From NCBI RefSeq assembly GCF_023555055.1, contig NZ_JAMJPL010000002.1:558001-622000 (forward strand): a stretch of DNA of 64,000 bases. The letters are read 5' to 3'. This stretch comes from Marinobacter sp. ATCH36. GTDB lineage: Bacteria > Pseudomonadota > Gammaproteobacteria > Pseudomonadales > Oleiphilaceae. The position numbers and the translations under genes are program-made. The notes below the pieces were generated by a model that saw nothing but the letters and a program-made list of their open reading frames with translations, did no database searches and was not told the DNA's origin. Below are positions 48,573 to 57,807 of the stretch, one piece after another (within the stretch, counting starts at the first letter, position 1; each line of letters starts with the position of its first letter).

Positions 48573-48598
48573 TTGATATTTATTCAGTATCATATAAT
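48573..48598 (+). promoter_or_regulatory. paaA promoter and dyad
   Basis: TGATA (48574-48578) and TATCA (48588-48592) form a dyad spaced by nine bases, directly before TATAAT (48593-48598). No good -35 sits 17 bases upstream, so an activator may be needed. GTATCA at 48587-48592 is shared with the paaG and livK/paaX control regions. Confidence 0.5.
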
Positions 48599-48687
48599 AT
48601 GAATTTAATGGCCTTCAGTTGTACTGAGGGCACCGCTGTTCCTGGAATACCAGAACAACAGCCCGATCAGTCAGGAGGTATTTTTTT

Positions 48688-49683
48688 ATGTACGCTCAGC
48701 TCGTTGAAACCGGCGCCAAGCGCCTGAAGACCCTGGAAGAAATGTCACCTGAAGAGCGCGAGTTTCAGGAAAAGGTCGATGCAGAAACCAAAATCGAACC
48801 GAAGAACTGGATGCCCGAAGGCTACCGGAAGACCCTGGTTCGTCAGATTTCCCAGCACGCTCACTCTGAAGTGGTCGGCATGCTGCCCGAAGGCAACTGG
48901 GTAACCCGTGCACCTACGCTGAAGCGCAAGCTTCAACTGATGGCCAAGATACAGGACGAGGCAGGCCACGGCCTGTATCTGTACAGCGCCATGGAAACCC
49001 TGGGTGCTGACCGTGATGAAGAAATCGAGAAGCTGCACCAGGGCAAAGCCAAGTACTCGAGCATCTTTAATTATCCCACTCTGAACTGGGCGGATATGGG
49101 TGCCGTGGGCTGGCTGGTAGATGGCGCGGCAATCGTTAACCAGGTGGTGCTTCAACGTACTTCCTACGGCCCCTATTCACGCGCCATGGTGCGCATCTGC
49201 AAGGAAGAGAGCTTCCACCAACGTCAGGGTTACCAGATCCTGCTGGATATGATGCGCGAAGGTACCGAAGAGCAGAAAGCCATGGTACAGGACGCGATCA
49301 ACCGCCTGTGGTGGCCGGCACTGATGATGTTCGGCCCGCACGATGACGAGTCCCCGAACTCTCAGCAGTCCCTGGCCTGGAAGATCAAGCGCAAGAGTAA
49401 CGACGAACTGCGCCAGATGTTCATCGACCAGACAATTCCGCAACTCGAATTCCTGGGATGCACCGCGCCGGATCCGGATCTGAAATGGAACGAAGAAACC
49501 GGCCACTACGATTTCGGTGAAATCAACTGGCAGGAATTCTACGACGTTCTCAACGGCAACGGCCCTTGTAACCGCGAGCGCATCAACACGCGCAAGAAAG
49601 CAATTGACGAGGGTGCGTGGGTCCGCGAAGCGGCCGTCGCCTATGCCAAAAAACAAAAACAGCGCGCGCAAGAAGCCGCTTGA
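48688..49683 (+). CDS. paaA: Phenylacetyl-CoA 1,2-epoxidase subunit A (catalytic)
   Basis: Catalytic subunit of the diiron multicomponent oxygenase that epoxidises the aromatic ring of phenylacetyl-CoA. 331 residues. Diiron ligands are visible in [13 protein letters not shown] (ExxH) and [13 protein letters not shown] (ExxH), with the family start [21 protein letters not shown] strong AGGAGG site precedes the ATG. First gene of paaABCDEZ. Confidence 0.97.
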   Translation: MYAQLVETGAKRLKTLEEMSPEEREFQEKVDAETKIEPKNWMPEGYRKTLVRQISQHAHSEVVGMLPEGNWVTRAPTLKRKLQLMAKIQDEAGHGLYLYSAMETLGADRDEEIEKLHQGKAKYSSIFNYPTLNWADMGAVGWLVDGAAIVNQVVLQRTSYGPYSRAMVRICKEESFHQRQGYQILLDMMREGTEEQKAMVQDAINRLWWPALMMFGPHDDESPNSQQSLAWKIKRKSNDELRQMFIDQTIPQLEFLGCTAPDPDLKWNEETGHYDFGEINWQEFYDVLNGNGPCNRERINTRKKAIDEGAWVREAAVAYAKKQKQRAQEAA

Positions 49684-49700
49684 TACCGGAGGAATACAAC

Positions 49701-49982
49701 ATGTCTGAATGGCGCCTTTACGAAGTTTTTGTACGGTCGAAGCATGGCTTGAACCACAAGCACGTGGGCAGCGTGCACGCCTCTGACGCAGAGATGGCTA
49801 TGGAAAACGCCCGTGATCTGTATACACGCCGTAGCGAAGGCGTAAGCATCTGGGTGGTGCCCTCTGACACCATCACAGCCTCCACATCCGACGAGAAGGA
49901 AGTCCTGTTCGACCCGTCGGAGGACAAGATTTACCGGCACGCTTCTTTTTACGAGCTGCCCGATGAAGTCGGACACATGTAA
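49701..49982 (+). CDS. paaB: Phenylacetyl-CoA 1,2-epoxidase subunit B
   Basis: 93-residue subunit required for activity of the epoxidase complex. MSEWRLYEVFVRSKHGLNHK and DLYTRRSEGVSIWVVPSD match the family. It begins at ATG 49701 with GGAGG nearby, 17 bases after paaA, and ends 12 bases before paaC. Confidence 0.96.
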   Translation: MSEWRLYEVFVRSKHGLNHKHVGSVHASDAEMAMENARDLYTRRSEGVSIWVVPSDTITASTSDEKEVLFDPSEDKIYRHASFYELPDEVGHM

Positions 49983-49994
49983 GGAGCGTTAACA

Positions 49995-50759
49995 ATGACA
50001 GAAGCAGAAGCATTAAAAGAATACCTGCTGCGCCTGGCAGATTCCGACATGATCCTGGGCCAGCGCCTGTGCGAGCTATGCGGCAAGGCCCCGGCACTCG
50101 AGGAAGAAATGGCGCTGATGAACGTTGCCCTCGACCTCGTTGGTCAGGCACGCAACTGGTATGAGTACGCTGCCGAGCTGATTGATGATGGCCGTGATGC
50201 GGACAAGCTGGCGTTCCGCCGCGATGCCCACAATTACCGCAACCTGCTGCTTACCGAGCAGCCCAATGAAGGTTATGCGGTTACGATGGGCCGGCAGTTT
50301 TTCTTTGACGTGTGGCACTACTTCACACTCAAGAGCCTGGCCGGATCCAGCGACGAGCGGATTGCCGGTATTGCCGCCAAAGCTCTTAAAGAAGCCACCT
50401 ATCACCTGCGTCGGTCATCCGAGTGGGTCAAACGTCTGGGCGATGGCACTGATGAGAGCCATCAACACATGCAGGATGCCGTGGATATCCTCTGGCGCTT
50501 CACCGGCGAACTGATCACCCCGGACGACACCGACCGTGTCATGGCCGAGGCGGGCATTGGTCCGGACCCCGACCAGCTTGCCAAAGACTGGCGCGGCATG
50601 GTCAACGAGGTGCTCACTCAGGCCACGCTGACACCGGGCGCCGAAGACGCCTGGATGTACATGGGCGGCAAGCACGGTGAGCACACCGAGCACCTTGGTT
50701 TCATTCTGGCAGAAATGCAGTTCCTGCAGAGGGCCTACCCCGATGCCACAACATGGTGA
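49995..50759 (+). CDS. paaC: Phenylacetyl-CoA 1,2-epoxidase subunit C
   Basis: 254-residue structural partner of PaaA, diiron-protein fold without a functional metal site in the characterised complex. Family sequences include LGQRLCELCGKAPALEEEMA, ALDLVGQARNWYEYAAEL and AYPDATTW at the end. Its last 17 bases overlap the start of paaD. Confidence 0.95.
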   Translation: MTEAEALKEYLLRLADSDMILGQRLCELCGKAPALEEEMALMNVALDLVGQARNWYEYAAELIDDGRDADKLAFRRDAHNYRNLLLTEQPNEGYAVTMGRQFFFDVWHYFTLKSLAGSSDERIAGIAAKALKEATYHLRRSSEWVKRLGDGTDESHQHMQDAVDILWRFTGELITPDDTDRVMAEAGIGPDPDQLAKDWRGMVNEVLTQATLTPGAEDAWMYMGGKHGEHTEHLGFILAEMQFLQRAYPDATTW

Positions 50760-51312
50760 TACAGACAGCCGGTCAGCCGTCGATATTCTGATTGCCAGTG
50801 ATCGGGTGCCGGCAAATGCCCGCCCCGATCTGCTGACAGAGGACGACATCTGGGCACTTCTGGAAGAGGTCAAAGACCCGGAAGTGCCGGCGGTAAGTGT
50901 TGTGGAGCTCGGTATTATCCGTGCAGTGCGTTGGGACGGCAAAGAACTGTGCATTGATGTAACCCCGACATACTCCGGCTGCCCGGCTACCGAATTGATT
51001 GAAGAGCTGATTACCGAAGCCATGCGCGCTGCGGGCTTCCGGGATCCGAAAATCAATCAGGTGCTGACCCCCGCCTGGACCACCGACTGGATTACAGACG
51101 AAGGCAAAGAGAAGCTTCGGGCATTCGGAATCGCACCACCCGAGGGCAGCTCCAGCAAGATGAGCCTGCTTGGAGAACCGGAAGTCATTGCCTGCCCCCA
51201 CTGCGGCAGCAAGGATACCGAGCGGGTCAGCGAATTCGGTTCCACTGCGTGCAAAGCACTTTATCGTTGCAGGGAATGCCTCGAACCCTTCGACTATTTC
51301 AAATGCATCTAG
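50743..51312 (+). CDS. paaD: Fe-S maturation protein PaaD
   Basis: 189 residues of the DUF59/MIP18 type, needed for the epoxidase to work, probably through cluster assembly on PaaE. It contains DPEVPAVSVVELGII, DVTPTYSGCPATELIEELI and a C-terminal zinc-ribbon with four cysteines (CPHCGS and CRECLEPFDYFKC). ATG 50743 has GAGGG nine bases upstream and lies inside the paaC end. Confidence 0.95.
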   Translation: MPQHGDTDSRSAVDILIASDRVPANARPDLLTEDDIWALLEEVKDPEVPAVSVVELGIIRAVRWDGKELCIDVTPTYSGCPATELIEELITEAMRAAGFRDPKINQVLTPAWTTDWITDEGKEKLRAFGIAPPEGSSSKMSLLGEPEVIACPHCGSKDTERVSEFGSTACKALYRCRECLEPFDYFKCI

Positions 51313-51325
51313 AGCCGATACGATC

Positions 51326-52405
51326 ATGAATAAATTCTACTCACTGACCCTCAAAGAGGTCAGACCTGAAACAAGAAACGCCGTATCACTTGCTTTCGAC
51401 GTGCCAGAAGAGCTGGCAGACAAGTTCCATTACAAACAAGGCCAACACCTGATTGTCCGGACCGAGCTGGATGGCGAAGAAGTCCGCCGCTCCTACTCGA
51501 TCTGCCGAAGCGTCAATGATCAGGAACTGCGCATTGCCGTCAAACAACTTCCCGGTGGCCGCTTCTCAACCTACGCCAACGAGCAGCTCAAGCCCGGTGC
51601 GACTTTGGAAGTCATGCCGCCCCAGGGCCATTTCTCCATCGATCTGGACCCAGAACGCGAAGGCAACTATCTGGCCGTCGCCGCTGGCAGCGGGATTACC
51701 CCGATCCTGTCGATCGTGAAGACCACGCTGGAGACAGAGCCGAAGAGCGAAGTCACCCTGTTCTATGGCAACAAGGCCACCAGCAGCACCATGTTCCGGG
51801 ACGAGCTTCAGGATCTGAAGAACGAGTACATGGCGCGCTTGAACCTGGTTTACATCTTCACCCGCGAAGAGCAGGACATCGACCTGTACAACGGACGCCT
51901 GGATCACGACAAGTGTGATGCCCTGTTCGACCACTGGATCAACGCAAAGGAGCTTACCGCCGCTTTCATCTGCGGCCCCCAGTTGATGACAGAAGACGTG
52001 AGGGATTCCCTGCTTCGTCACGGTATGGAGAAAAGCCGGATACATTACGAACTGTTTACACCGGTCGGCGGTGCGCCCCAGGCCCGCAAGGACCGGGACC
52101 CCGCCCACGTGGATCCCAGGTCCGTCAGCGAAGTGACCGTCATTGCCGATGGTCGTTCGTTGACATTCCCTCTGGTGCGCGATACCAGGAGCATCCTCGA
52201 TGCCGGCAATGAAGAAGGCGCTGACCTACCTTACTCCTGCAAGGCCGGCGTCTGCTCCACCTGCCGCGCCAAGGTGGTGGAGGGCGAAGTGGAGATGGAC
52301 CAGAACTTTGCCCTGGAGGATTACGAGGTAGAAGCGGGCTATGTGCTGTCATGCCAATCCTATCCGGTCAGCGACAAGGTGGTACTGGACTACGACGAGA
52401 TGTAG
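51326..52405 (+). CDS. paaE: Phenylacetyl-CoA epoxidase reductase subunit E
   Basis: Ferredoxin-NADPH reductase-type electron donor to PaaA. 359 residues. The FAD site is RRSYSICRSV, the NADP loop GSGITPILSIVK, and the C-terminal 2Fe-2S domain has PYSCKAGVCSTCRAKVVEG and a fourth cysteine in YVLSCQSYPV. ATG 51326 is 13 bases after paaD. A strong hairpin lies between it and paaZ. Confidence 0.96.
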   Translation: MNKFYSLTLKEVRPETRNAVSLAFDVPEELADKFHYKQGQHLIVRTELDGEEVRRSYSICRSVNDQELRIAVKQLPGGRFSTYANEQLKPGATLEVMPPQGHFSIDLDPEREGNYLAVAAGSGITPILSIVKTTLETEPKSEVTLFYGNKATSSTMFRDELQDLKNEYMARLNLVYIFTREEQDIDLYNGRLDHDKCDALFDHWINAKELTAAFICGPQLMTEDVRDSLLRHGMEKSRIHYELFTPVGGAPQARKDRDPAHVDPRSVSEVTVIADGRSLTFPLVRDTRSILDAGNEEGADLPYSCKAGVCSTCRAKVVEGEVEMDQNFALEDYEVEAGYVLSCQSYPVSDKVVLDYDEM

Positions 52406-52434
52406 TCCCAGTTCAGCCAAAGCAAGACACGAAC

Positions 52435-52466
52435 AAGGCAAGTTCCGCAACAACGGGACTTGCCTT
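52435..52466 (+). terminator. Hairpin between paaE and paaZ
   Basis: AAGGCAAGT with ACTTGCCTT plus CCG with CGG around a six-base loop (CAACAA) gives a 12-13 bp stem. There is no strong T-run. It may attenuate paaZ relative to paaABCDE, stabilise the upstream mRNA or act as a processing site. Confidence 0.55.
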
Positions 52467-52494
52467 GGCGTTTCAGAAACGAATGGAGTTTCCC

Positions 52495-54540
52495 ATGTCA
52501 GTCCTGAAAAGTTTAATTGCCGGCCAGTGGGTCGGTGAAAAGCCCGCCAAGGCGCTGCCCAGCGCCATAAATGGCGAAATTGTGGCACACACCCACGACG
52601 ACACCCTCGATTTCAAAAATGCCGTTGAGTATGGCCGCAAAGTTGGCGGCAAGAATCTGATGGCGATGGATTTCCAGGAGCGCGCCCTGGCCCTGAAGGC
52701 CATGGCCATGTACCTCCAGGAATACAAGAAAGAGCTGTACGCGCTGTCGATGCATACCGGTTCCAGCAAAGGCGACAACGGAATCGATATTGATGGCGGT
52801 TTCGGCACCCTGTTTTCTTACGCCAGTATGGGCCGCCGCGAGCTGCCTTCCGGCAACGTTGTTCACGAAGGCCCGGTGACGCCACTGGGCAAGAACAACC
52901 ACTTCGCCGGCACCCATATCCTGGTTCCCCGGGGCGGTGTAGCTGTTCATATTGATGCGTACAACTTCCCGGTATGGGGCATGCTGGAAAAATTCGCACC
53001 TACTTTCCTGGCGGGCATGCCCTCCATTGTGAAGCCGGCAACCTCAACCTGCTACGTGACCGAACTCGCCGTTCGCCTGATGCAGGAGTCCGGTGCTCTG
53101 CCCGATGGCAGTCTGCAGCTGATCATCGGCAGCACCGGCGATCTGTTCGAGCATCTTGAAGAACAGGACGTGGTTACCTTCACCGGCTCGGCTGCAACCG
53201 CTCGCAAACTCAAGAATCACCCGAACATCATCAACCGTTCGATTCCGTTCAATGCCGAGGCCGACTCACTGAACAGTGCAATTCTGGCACCAGACGTGAC
53301 CCCCGAGCACGAAGAGTTCGATATTTTCGTGAGAGAAGTAGGCCGCGAGATGACCGCAAAAGCCGGCCAGAAGTGTACCGCTATCCGCCGTATCCTGGTG
53401 CCGAAAGATCAGGTGGACGCGGTCTGCGACAAGCTGAAAGAGCGGTTGTCGAAAGTCACCGTGGGAGATCCTTCGGTTGAAGGGGTACGCATGGGTGCAC
53501 TGGCCTCCATCGATCAGCTTGAAGACGTCAAAGCCAACATCCAGGAACTGCTGAAAACCAGTGAACTGGTCATCGGGGGCGACGGCAGCTTCAGGCCGAC
53601 AGGCGAAGGCACCGAGAAAGGCGCGTTCATTGAACCCCATGTTCTTCTGTGCCGAAACCCGGAAAATGGCTGCGGCGCACACGACATCGAGGCCTTTGGC
53701 CCGGTGGCAACCGTGATTCCCTACGACACTGTCGAAGATGCAGTGGCTCTGTGCGCGCAAGGCCGGGGCTCACTGGTTACTACTCTGACCACTCGTGACC
53801 CTGCCATTGCCGGCAGGATCGCCCCGCTGCTTGCGGCCTTCCACGGGCGCCTTCACCTGCTGGATGCTGAAGCTGCCAAGGAATCTACCGGCCATGGTTC
53901 CCCCCTGCCCATGCTCAAGCATGGTGGCCCGGGCCGCGCCGGTGGTGGTGAAGAGCTGGGCGGCATCCGCGCGGTACATCATTATTTGCAAAGAACCGCT
54001 ATCCAGGGCTCTCCGAGCATGCTGGCAGCGGTCACCCGAGAGTACGTGCGCGGTGCCGATCTGATCGAAACCGATGTGCACCCTTTCCGTCGCCACTTCG
54101 AAGACCTGCAGATCAACGAATCCCTGCTGACTCACCGGCGCACCGTCACCGAAGCCGACATCGTCAACTTCGGCTGTCTGTCCGGTGATCACTTCTATAT
54201 GCACTTTGATGAAATTGCGGCGCGGGACTCCCAGTTCGGCAAGCGCATTGCCCATGGCTACTTCGTGCTTTCCGCTGCCGCCGGCCTGTTTGTTTACCCG
54301 GGTGAAGGTCCGGTGCTGGCGAACTACGGTCTGGACACCCTGCGCTTTATCGAGCCAGTTGCCCCGGGCGACACCATTCGGGCACGCCTCACCTGCAAGC
54401 GCAAGATTGATCAGGGTCGGACATCTCCAGATGGACACCCGCAAGGTGTCGTGGTCTGGGATGTTCAGGTTCACAACCAGAACGACGAAATGGTTGCGAG
54501 CTACGACATCCTGACACTGGTTGCCAAAAAGCCCGAGTAA
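52495..54540 (+). CDS. paaZ: Bifunctional oxepin-CoA hydrolase / 3-oxo-5,6-dehydrosuberyl-CoA semialdehyde dehydrogenase
   Basis: Ring-opening enzyme of 681 residues. The N-terminal aldehyde dehydrogenase (about 1-530) has the catalytic Cys in [11 protein letters not shown] and Glu in [10 protein letters not shown]. The C-terminal MaoC-like hydratase (about 540-681) contains [15 protein letters not shown], the hydratase Asp/His motif. ATG 52495 has GGAG six bases upstream. It converges on livF, separated by a 20-bp perfect hairpin. Confidence 0.96.
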   Translation: MSVLKSLIAGQWVGEKPAKALPSAINGEIVAHTHDDTLDFKNAVEYGRKVGGKNLMAMDFQERALALKAMAMYLQEYKKELYALSMHTGSSKGDNGIDIDGGFGTLFSYASMGRRELPSGNVVHEGPVTPLGKNNHFAGTHILVPRGGVAVHIDAYNFPVWGMLEKFAPTFLAGMPSIVKPATSTCYVTELAVRLMQESGALPDGSLQLIIGSTGDLFEHLEEQDVVTFTGSAATARKLKNHPNIINRSIPFNAEADSLNSAILAPDVTPEHEEFDIFVREVGREMTAKAGQKCTAIRRILVPKDQVDAVCDKLKERLSKVTVGDPSVEGVRMGALASIDQLEDVKANIQELLKTSELVIGGDGSFRPTGEGTEKGAFIEPHVLLCRNPENGCGAHDIEAFGPVATVIPYDTVEDAVALCAQGRGSLVTTLTTRDPAIAGRIAPLLAAFHGRLHLLDAEAAKESTGHGSPLPMLKHGGPGRAGGGEELGGIRAVHHYLQRTAIQGSPSMLAAVTREYVRGADLIETDVHPFRRHFEDLQINESLLTHRRTVTEADIVNFGCLSGDHFYMHFDEIAARDSQFGKRIAHGYFVLSAAAGLFVYPGEGPVLANYGLDTLRFIEPVAPGDTIRARLTCKRKIDQGRTSPDGHPQGVVVWDVQVHNQNDEMVASYDILTLVAKKPE

Positions 54541-54596
54541 CAGCGGGCTTGCCAGACTTTCTTCCTGTCCTGGACCCCAGGGAGAAAGTCACAGGC

Positions 54597-54640
54597 AAAT
54601 AAAAGGGGGACAGGTCGCAAGACCTGTCCCCCTTTTATTT
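54597..54640. terminator. Bidirectional terminator between paaZ and livF
   Basis: A perfect 20-bp inverted repeat (54597-54616 and 54621-54640) has a GCAA loop, A/T-flanked on both sides, so it can end transcripts from either strand. Confidence 0.95.
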
Positions 54641-54662
54641 GTGCTTTATAAGCTTCGGGCGA

Positions 54663-56027
54663 TCACATACCCAGGTAGGCCTCACGTACTTTCTCATTAC
54701 TGAGCAGTTCCCGGCCGGTGCCTTCAATCACCACTCTTCCGGTTTCAAGAACATAACCACGGTCTGCCAGCGCAAGCGCCTGGGAGGCGTTCTGTTCGAC
54801 CAGGAAGATGGTGATGCCCTCCTCCTTCAGCTCCTTAACGATGTTAAAGATTTCTTCGATGATCAACGGCGCAAGGCCCATACTGGGCTCGTCCATAAGC
54901 AGCAGCCTTGGTTTGGCCATCAGCGCACGGCCCATGGCCAGCATCTGCTGCTGGCCACCGGAAAGCTCACCGGCCAGGTTATGGCGCTTCTGTCGAAGAA
55001 TGGGGAACCTGGTGTACATACGCTCCAGATCCTCCATCACTTCTGGAGTCTTGCCACGGGTATAGGCACCAAGCAGCAGATTGTCGTGGACACTGAGATC
55101 CTTGAACACCTGACGGCCCTCGGGCACCTGCACGATACCATCGGCCACCCGCTGGTCCGACGAGATCTTCGCCAGATCCTTGCCCTCGAACATAATCGTG
55201 CCACGGTCAGTGGGTTGTAATCCGGAGATGGTCATCAGCAGGGTTGATTTGCCAGCACCATTGGCACCCACCAGCGATACGATCTCACCGCTGTTGATTC
55301 GAATATCAATATCGTGGAGCGCTTCAATCTGGCCGTAAGATGTTGCCAGCCCATTGATGGACAGCATTTCCTGCTGGGCGTGCGGCGCGGTCACCCGATC
55401 CACGTGCTTGAGACCCAGCCCGCCAAACCTTTCAGGGGTGTAGCTGACAATCTGGTGACGCAGCTCCCGGAACTCTTCGCGGACCCTCTCACCAAACAAC
55501 GGGTCGTTTTCCACATCCCGCGCTTCGATAATCTGCTGCCAGTCTTCCTCAGTGAGCAGTTTTCTCGCCCGCGGAATAACCACACCTTCTTCCTTGCGGA
55601 TATGCTTACGGAGGGCCTCTGTAAAACGAGCCAGGGCATGACTGAATTCTTCACGCCCTTCCGGCCAGTTCTCTTCGCATTGCGTCAGTAATTGGCGCAA
55701 CTCCACCAGTTTTTCATGGCCTATCACGTAGCCCCTGGCCAGCTTCTCCAGCAGAGGTGCTGTCTCGGGAGACTTCTCACTGAGCCGTTTGTACAGCTCA
55801 ATGTCCGTGGGCGTGCTATGCACCCGCTGGGAGAAATGCTGAATATAATCAAAAATCGTCTTGAACAGCCGCTCATCCGGCCGCTGATCATTGAGGTTCA
55901 TATCGCTCAGAAGCTGATCCAGCAGATCAAGGATCCGCCAAAGCGCCTGATGTTCACGGACGATAATTCGTACGGCCTGCTCACTGCGTGACTGGGCAGG
56001 CGCCATTTCAGTGTGTTGCTCGCTCAT
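54663..56027 (-). CDS. livF: HHE (hemerythrin-like) domain fused to LivF-type ABC ATPase
   Basis: 454 residues against about 235 for LivF. Residues 15-190 are a hemerythrin-like bundle: REHQALWRILDLL (His26), QRVHSTPTD (His70), IGHEKLVEL (His104) and LRKHIRKEEGVVIPRA (His142, Glu146). One Glu expected after His70 is Thr74. A 30-residue linker leads to the ATPase, with Walker A GANGAGKST at 254-262 and signature LSGGQQQML. The start at 56027 has AGGAG nine bases upstream. Methionine 221 could start a free LivF. The remaining sequence is normal LivF. Function of the added domain is unknown; iron, oxygen or NO sensing is inference. Confidence 0.92.
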   Translation of the reverse strand: MSEQHTEMAPAQSRSEQAVRIIVREHQALWRILDLLDQLLSDMNLNDQRPDERLFKTIFDYIQHFSQRVHSTPTDIELYKRLSEKSPETAPLLEKLARGYVIGHEKLVELRQLLTQCEENWPEGREEFSHALARFTEALRKHIRKEEGVVIPRARKLLTEEDWQQIIEARDVENDPLFGERVREEFRELRHQIVSYTPERFGGLGLKHVDRVTAPHAQQEMLSINGLATSYGQIEALHDIDIRINSGEIVSLVGANGAGKSTLLMTISGLQPTDRGTIMFEGKDLAKISSDQRVADGIVQVPEGRQVFKDLSVHDNLLLGAYTRGKTPEVMEDLERMYTRFPILRQKRHNLAGELSGGQQQMLAMGRALMAKPRLLLMDEPSMGLAPLIIEEIFNIVKELKEEGITIFLVEQNASQALALADRGYVLETGRVVIEGTGRELLSNEKVREAYLGM

Positions 56028-56044
56028 GTGAAATGTCTCCTTGC

Positions 56045-56803
56045 TCAGCCACCCAGATAGGCGGCGATAACGTCCGGGTTCTGACGGATTTCCTCGGGCG
56101 TACCCTCGGCCAGAACGCGACCATAGTTAAGCACCAGCAACCGGTCAGAAATACCCATCACCAGTTTCATGTCGTGCTCAACCAGCATCACGGTTATGCC
56201 CTGCTGCGCGATTTTCCGGATTAACTCTTCCAGTGCCGCCGTTTCGACGGCATTCAGACCCGCAGCCGGCTCATCCAGCAGGATCACCTTGGGCTCCGCT
56301 GCCAGAGCCCGGGCAATCTCGAGCCGCTTGAGGGCACCGTAGGACATGGCAGATGCCTCTGCGCCCAGATAGTCACCACAGCCAACATACTCCATCAGCT
56401 CAGCTGCGCGCTTACGGGCAGCTTCCTCGTTATGACGGAGAGACGGCAAGCGGAACAGCGTGGTGAACAGGTTACTCTTCAGCTGCAGATGACGGCCGAG
56501 CATGACGTTCTCAATGGCGGTCATATTCATGCAGATCTGCATCTGCTGAAAAGTCCGGCACATGCCGCGCTCTGCGAGCTGGTTCGGCTCCAGCTTTGCA
56601 GTGCTCTCACCATTGAGCCGGATTTCACCCTTTGTCGGTGTATAAAGACCGGTGATCAGGTTGAACAACGTCGTCTTGCCAGCACCGTTGGGGCCGATAA
56701 CAGAGTAGACCTGCCCCGCCTCTACGGAAAAACTGACCCCCTCAACCGCATGGACACCACCGAAAGCCTTATCCAGACCTTTGACCTCAACCAGTGCTGT
56801 CAT
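56045..56803 (-). CDS. livG: LivG-type ABC transporter ATPase
   Basis: 252-residue ATPase of the branched-chain-amino-acid-type importer family. It has Walker A SVIGPNGAGKTTL at about 34-46, the signature region MSYGALKRLEIARALA, and Walker B PKVILLDEPAAGLN. It overlaps livM by four bases. Context next to paa genes suggests an aromatic acid substrate. Confidence 0.94.
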   Translation of the reverse strand: MTALVEVKGLDKAFGGVHAVEGVSFSVEAGQVYSVIGPNGAGKTTLFNLITGLYTPTKGEIRLNGESTAKLEPNQLAERGMCRTFQQMQICMNMTAIENVMLGRHLQLKSNLFTTLFRLPSLRHNEEAARKRAAELMEYVGCGDYLGAEASAMSYGALKRLEIARALAAEPKVILLDEPAAGLNAVETAALEELIRKIAQQGITVMLVEHDMKLVMGISDRLLVLNYGRVLAEGTPEEIRQNPDVIAAYLGG

Positions 56804-57807
56804 GCCTCACCTCCCGTCTTTTTGCGGATTCTTTTGGAAACGGCAGCGGTAAGCGTTGGCAGCAGACCCTTGGGCATGAAAATCATGGTGAGCATGAGGA
56901 TCAAGCCGAACATGACGTGCTCCAAATCCTGAAAATCCGCCAGAACCTGGGGCAACAGTTTCAGAACCACGGCGCCGAGAATCACACCGAAAGTGGACCC
57001 CATACCACCCAACACCACCATGGTGATAAAGAGAATGGAGAACTCGAAGCTCGCAATTGCCGGCGTGATAAAGCCCTGGAAATGCGCATAAAGACCGCCC
57101 ATCAAGCTTGCATAGATGGCCGATATCACGAACACGAGGCTTTTGTACTTCGCTGTGTCGACTCCCACTACGCTTGCGGCTACTTCCGAGCCCTTTACAG
57201 ATCGCAATGCGCGACCAATTGGAGATTGAATGAGGTTCAGGGCGAACCAGACCGCCAGCAGAAGTATCACGCTGGAAAACATATACCAGGCCTGAACACC
57301 AGAAATCTCCAGCCCGAACAGCGAATAGGTACCAAAGGGGCTGAGCTCCCAGCCGAATACCTCGAAAGCCGGGACCGGCATACCGTCGGGGCCACCAGTA
57401 ATGGCCCGTTCGTTATTCAGGATAATGGCAATAATGAAGCCGACGGCCAGGGTTGCCATTGACAGGTAATGCCCTTTCAGACGCAGTATCGGTCGGCCCA
57501 CTATCCAGGCAATTATGCCGACAATGATGGCACCGGCCACCAGTGCGGGCACAGATGGCCAGCCATAAGTTCCGGTTGCGATACCCGAGAAGTAAGCACC
57601 CAGGCCAAAGAACCCAGCATGGCCGAGACTGATCTGGCCGGCAAAGCCCACCAGCAGGTTCAGTCCAACCACGGTGGCGGCAAGAATGGCTATTTGGGTA
57701 GCCAGCTCATAATGGAAAGGGTTGCTCAGAAAGGCCGGCAGAATAATGAGGATGAGTGTGAGAACCACCAACCCCTGGAGACGCGACTGCATAAACCGAT
57801 TCAACAT
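56800..57807 (-). CDS. livM: LivM-type ABC transporter permease
   Basis: 335-residue inner-membrane permease. Eight or more hydrophobic segments, the family's LGHAGFFGLGAYFSGI near 60-75 and SPIGRALRSVKGSEVAASVV in the EAA-like loop. It shares a base with the livH stop (TGATG) and overlaps livG by four bases. Confidence 0.93.
   Translation of the reverse strand: MLNRFMQSRLQGLVVLTLILIILPAFLSNPFHYELATQIAILAATVVGLNLLVGFAGQISLGHAGFFGLGAYFSGIATGTYGWPSVPALVAGAIIVGIIAWIVGRPILRLKGHYLSMATLAVGFIIAIILNNERAITGGPDGMPVPAFEVFGWELSPFGTYSLFGLEISGVQAWYMFSSVILLLAVWFALNLIQSPIGRALRSVKGSEVAASVVGVDTAKYKSLVFVISAIYASLMGGLYAHFQGFITPAIASFEFSILFITMVVLGGMGSTFGVILGAVVLKLLPQVLADFQDLEHVMFGLILMLTMIFMPKGLLPTLTAAVSKRIRKKTGGEA

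Larger units (their letters stand above)
48360..48687 (+). other. Intergenic region paaK/paaA with terminator and paaA control region
   Basis: No gene is visible. The first 60 bases hold the paaK terminator. The stretch 48440-48610 is very AT-rich and may be bent or bind IHF-like proteins. Near its end are the TGATA/TATCA dyad and a TATAAT box. The last part contains AGGAGG eight bases before the paaA start, a strong ribosome-binding site. Confidence 0.7.

Noticed and set aside
54663-56027. HHE-LivF as two genes joined by a sequencing error
   Set aside because: The frame is unbroken, the linker is plausible and a good ribosome-binding site precedes the HHE part; no second strong start site is found between the domains except weak Met221.
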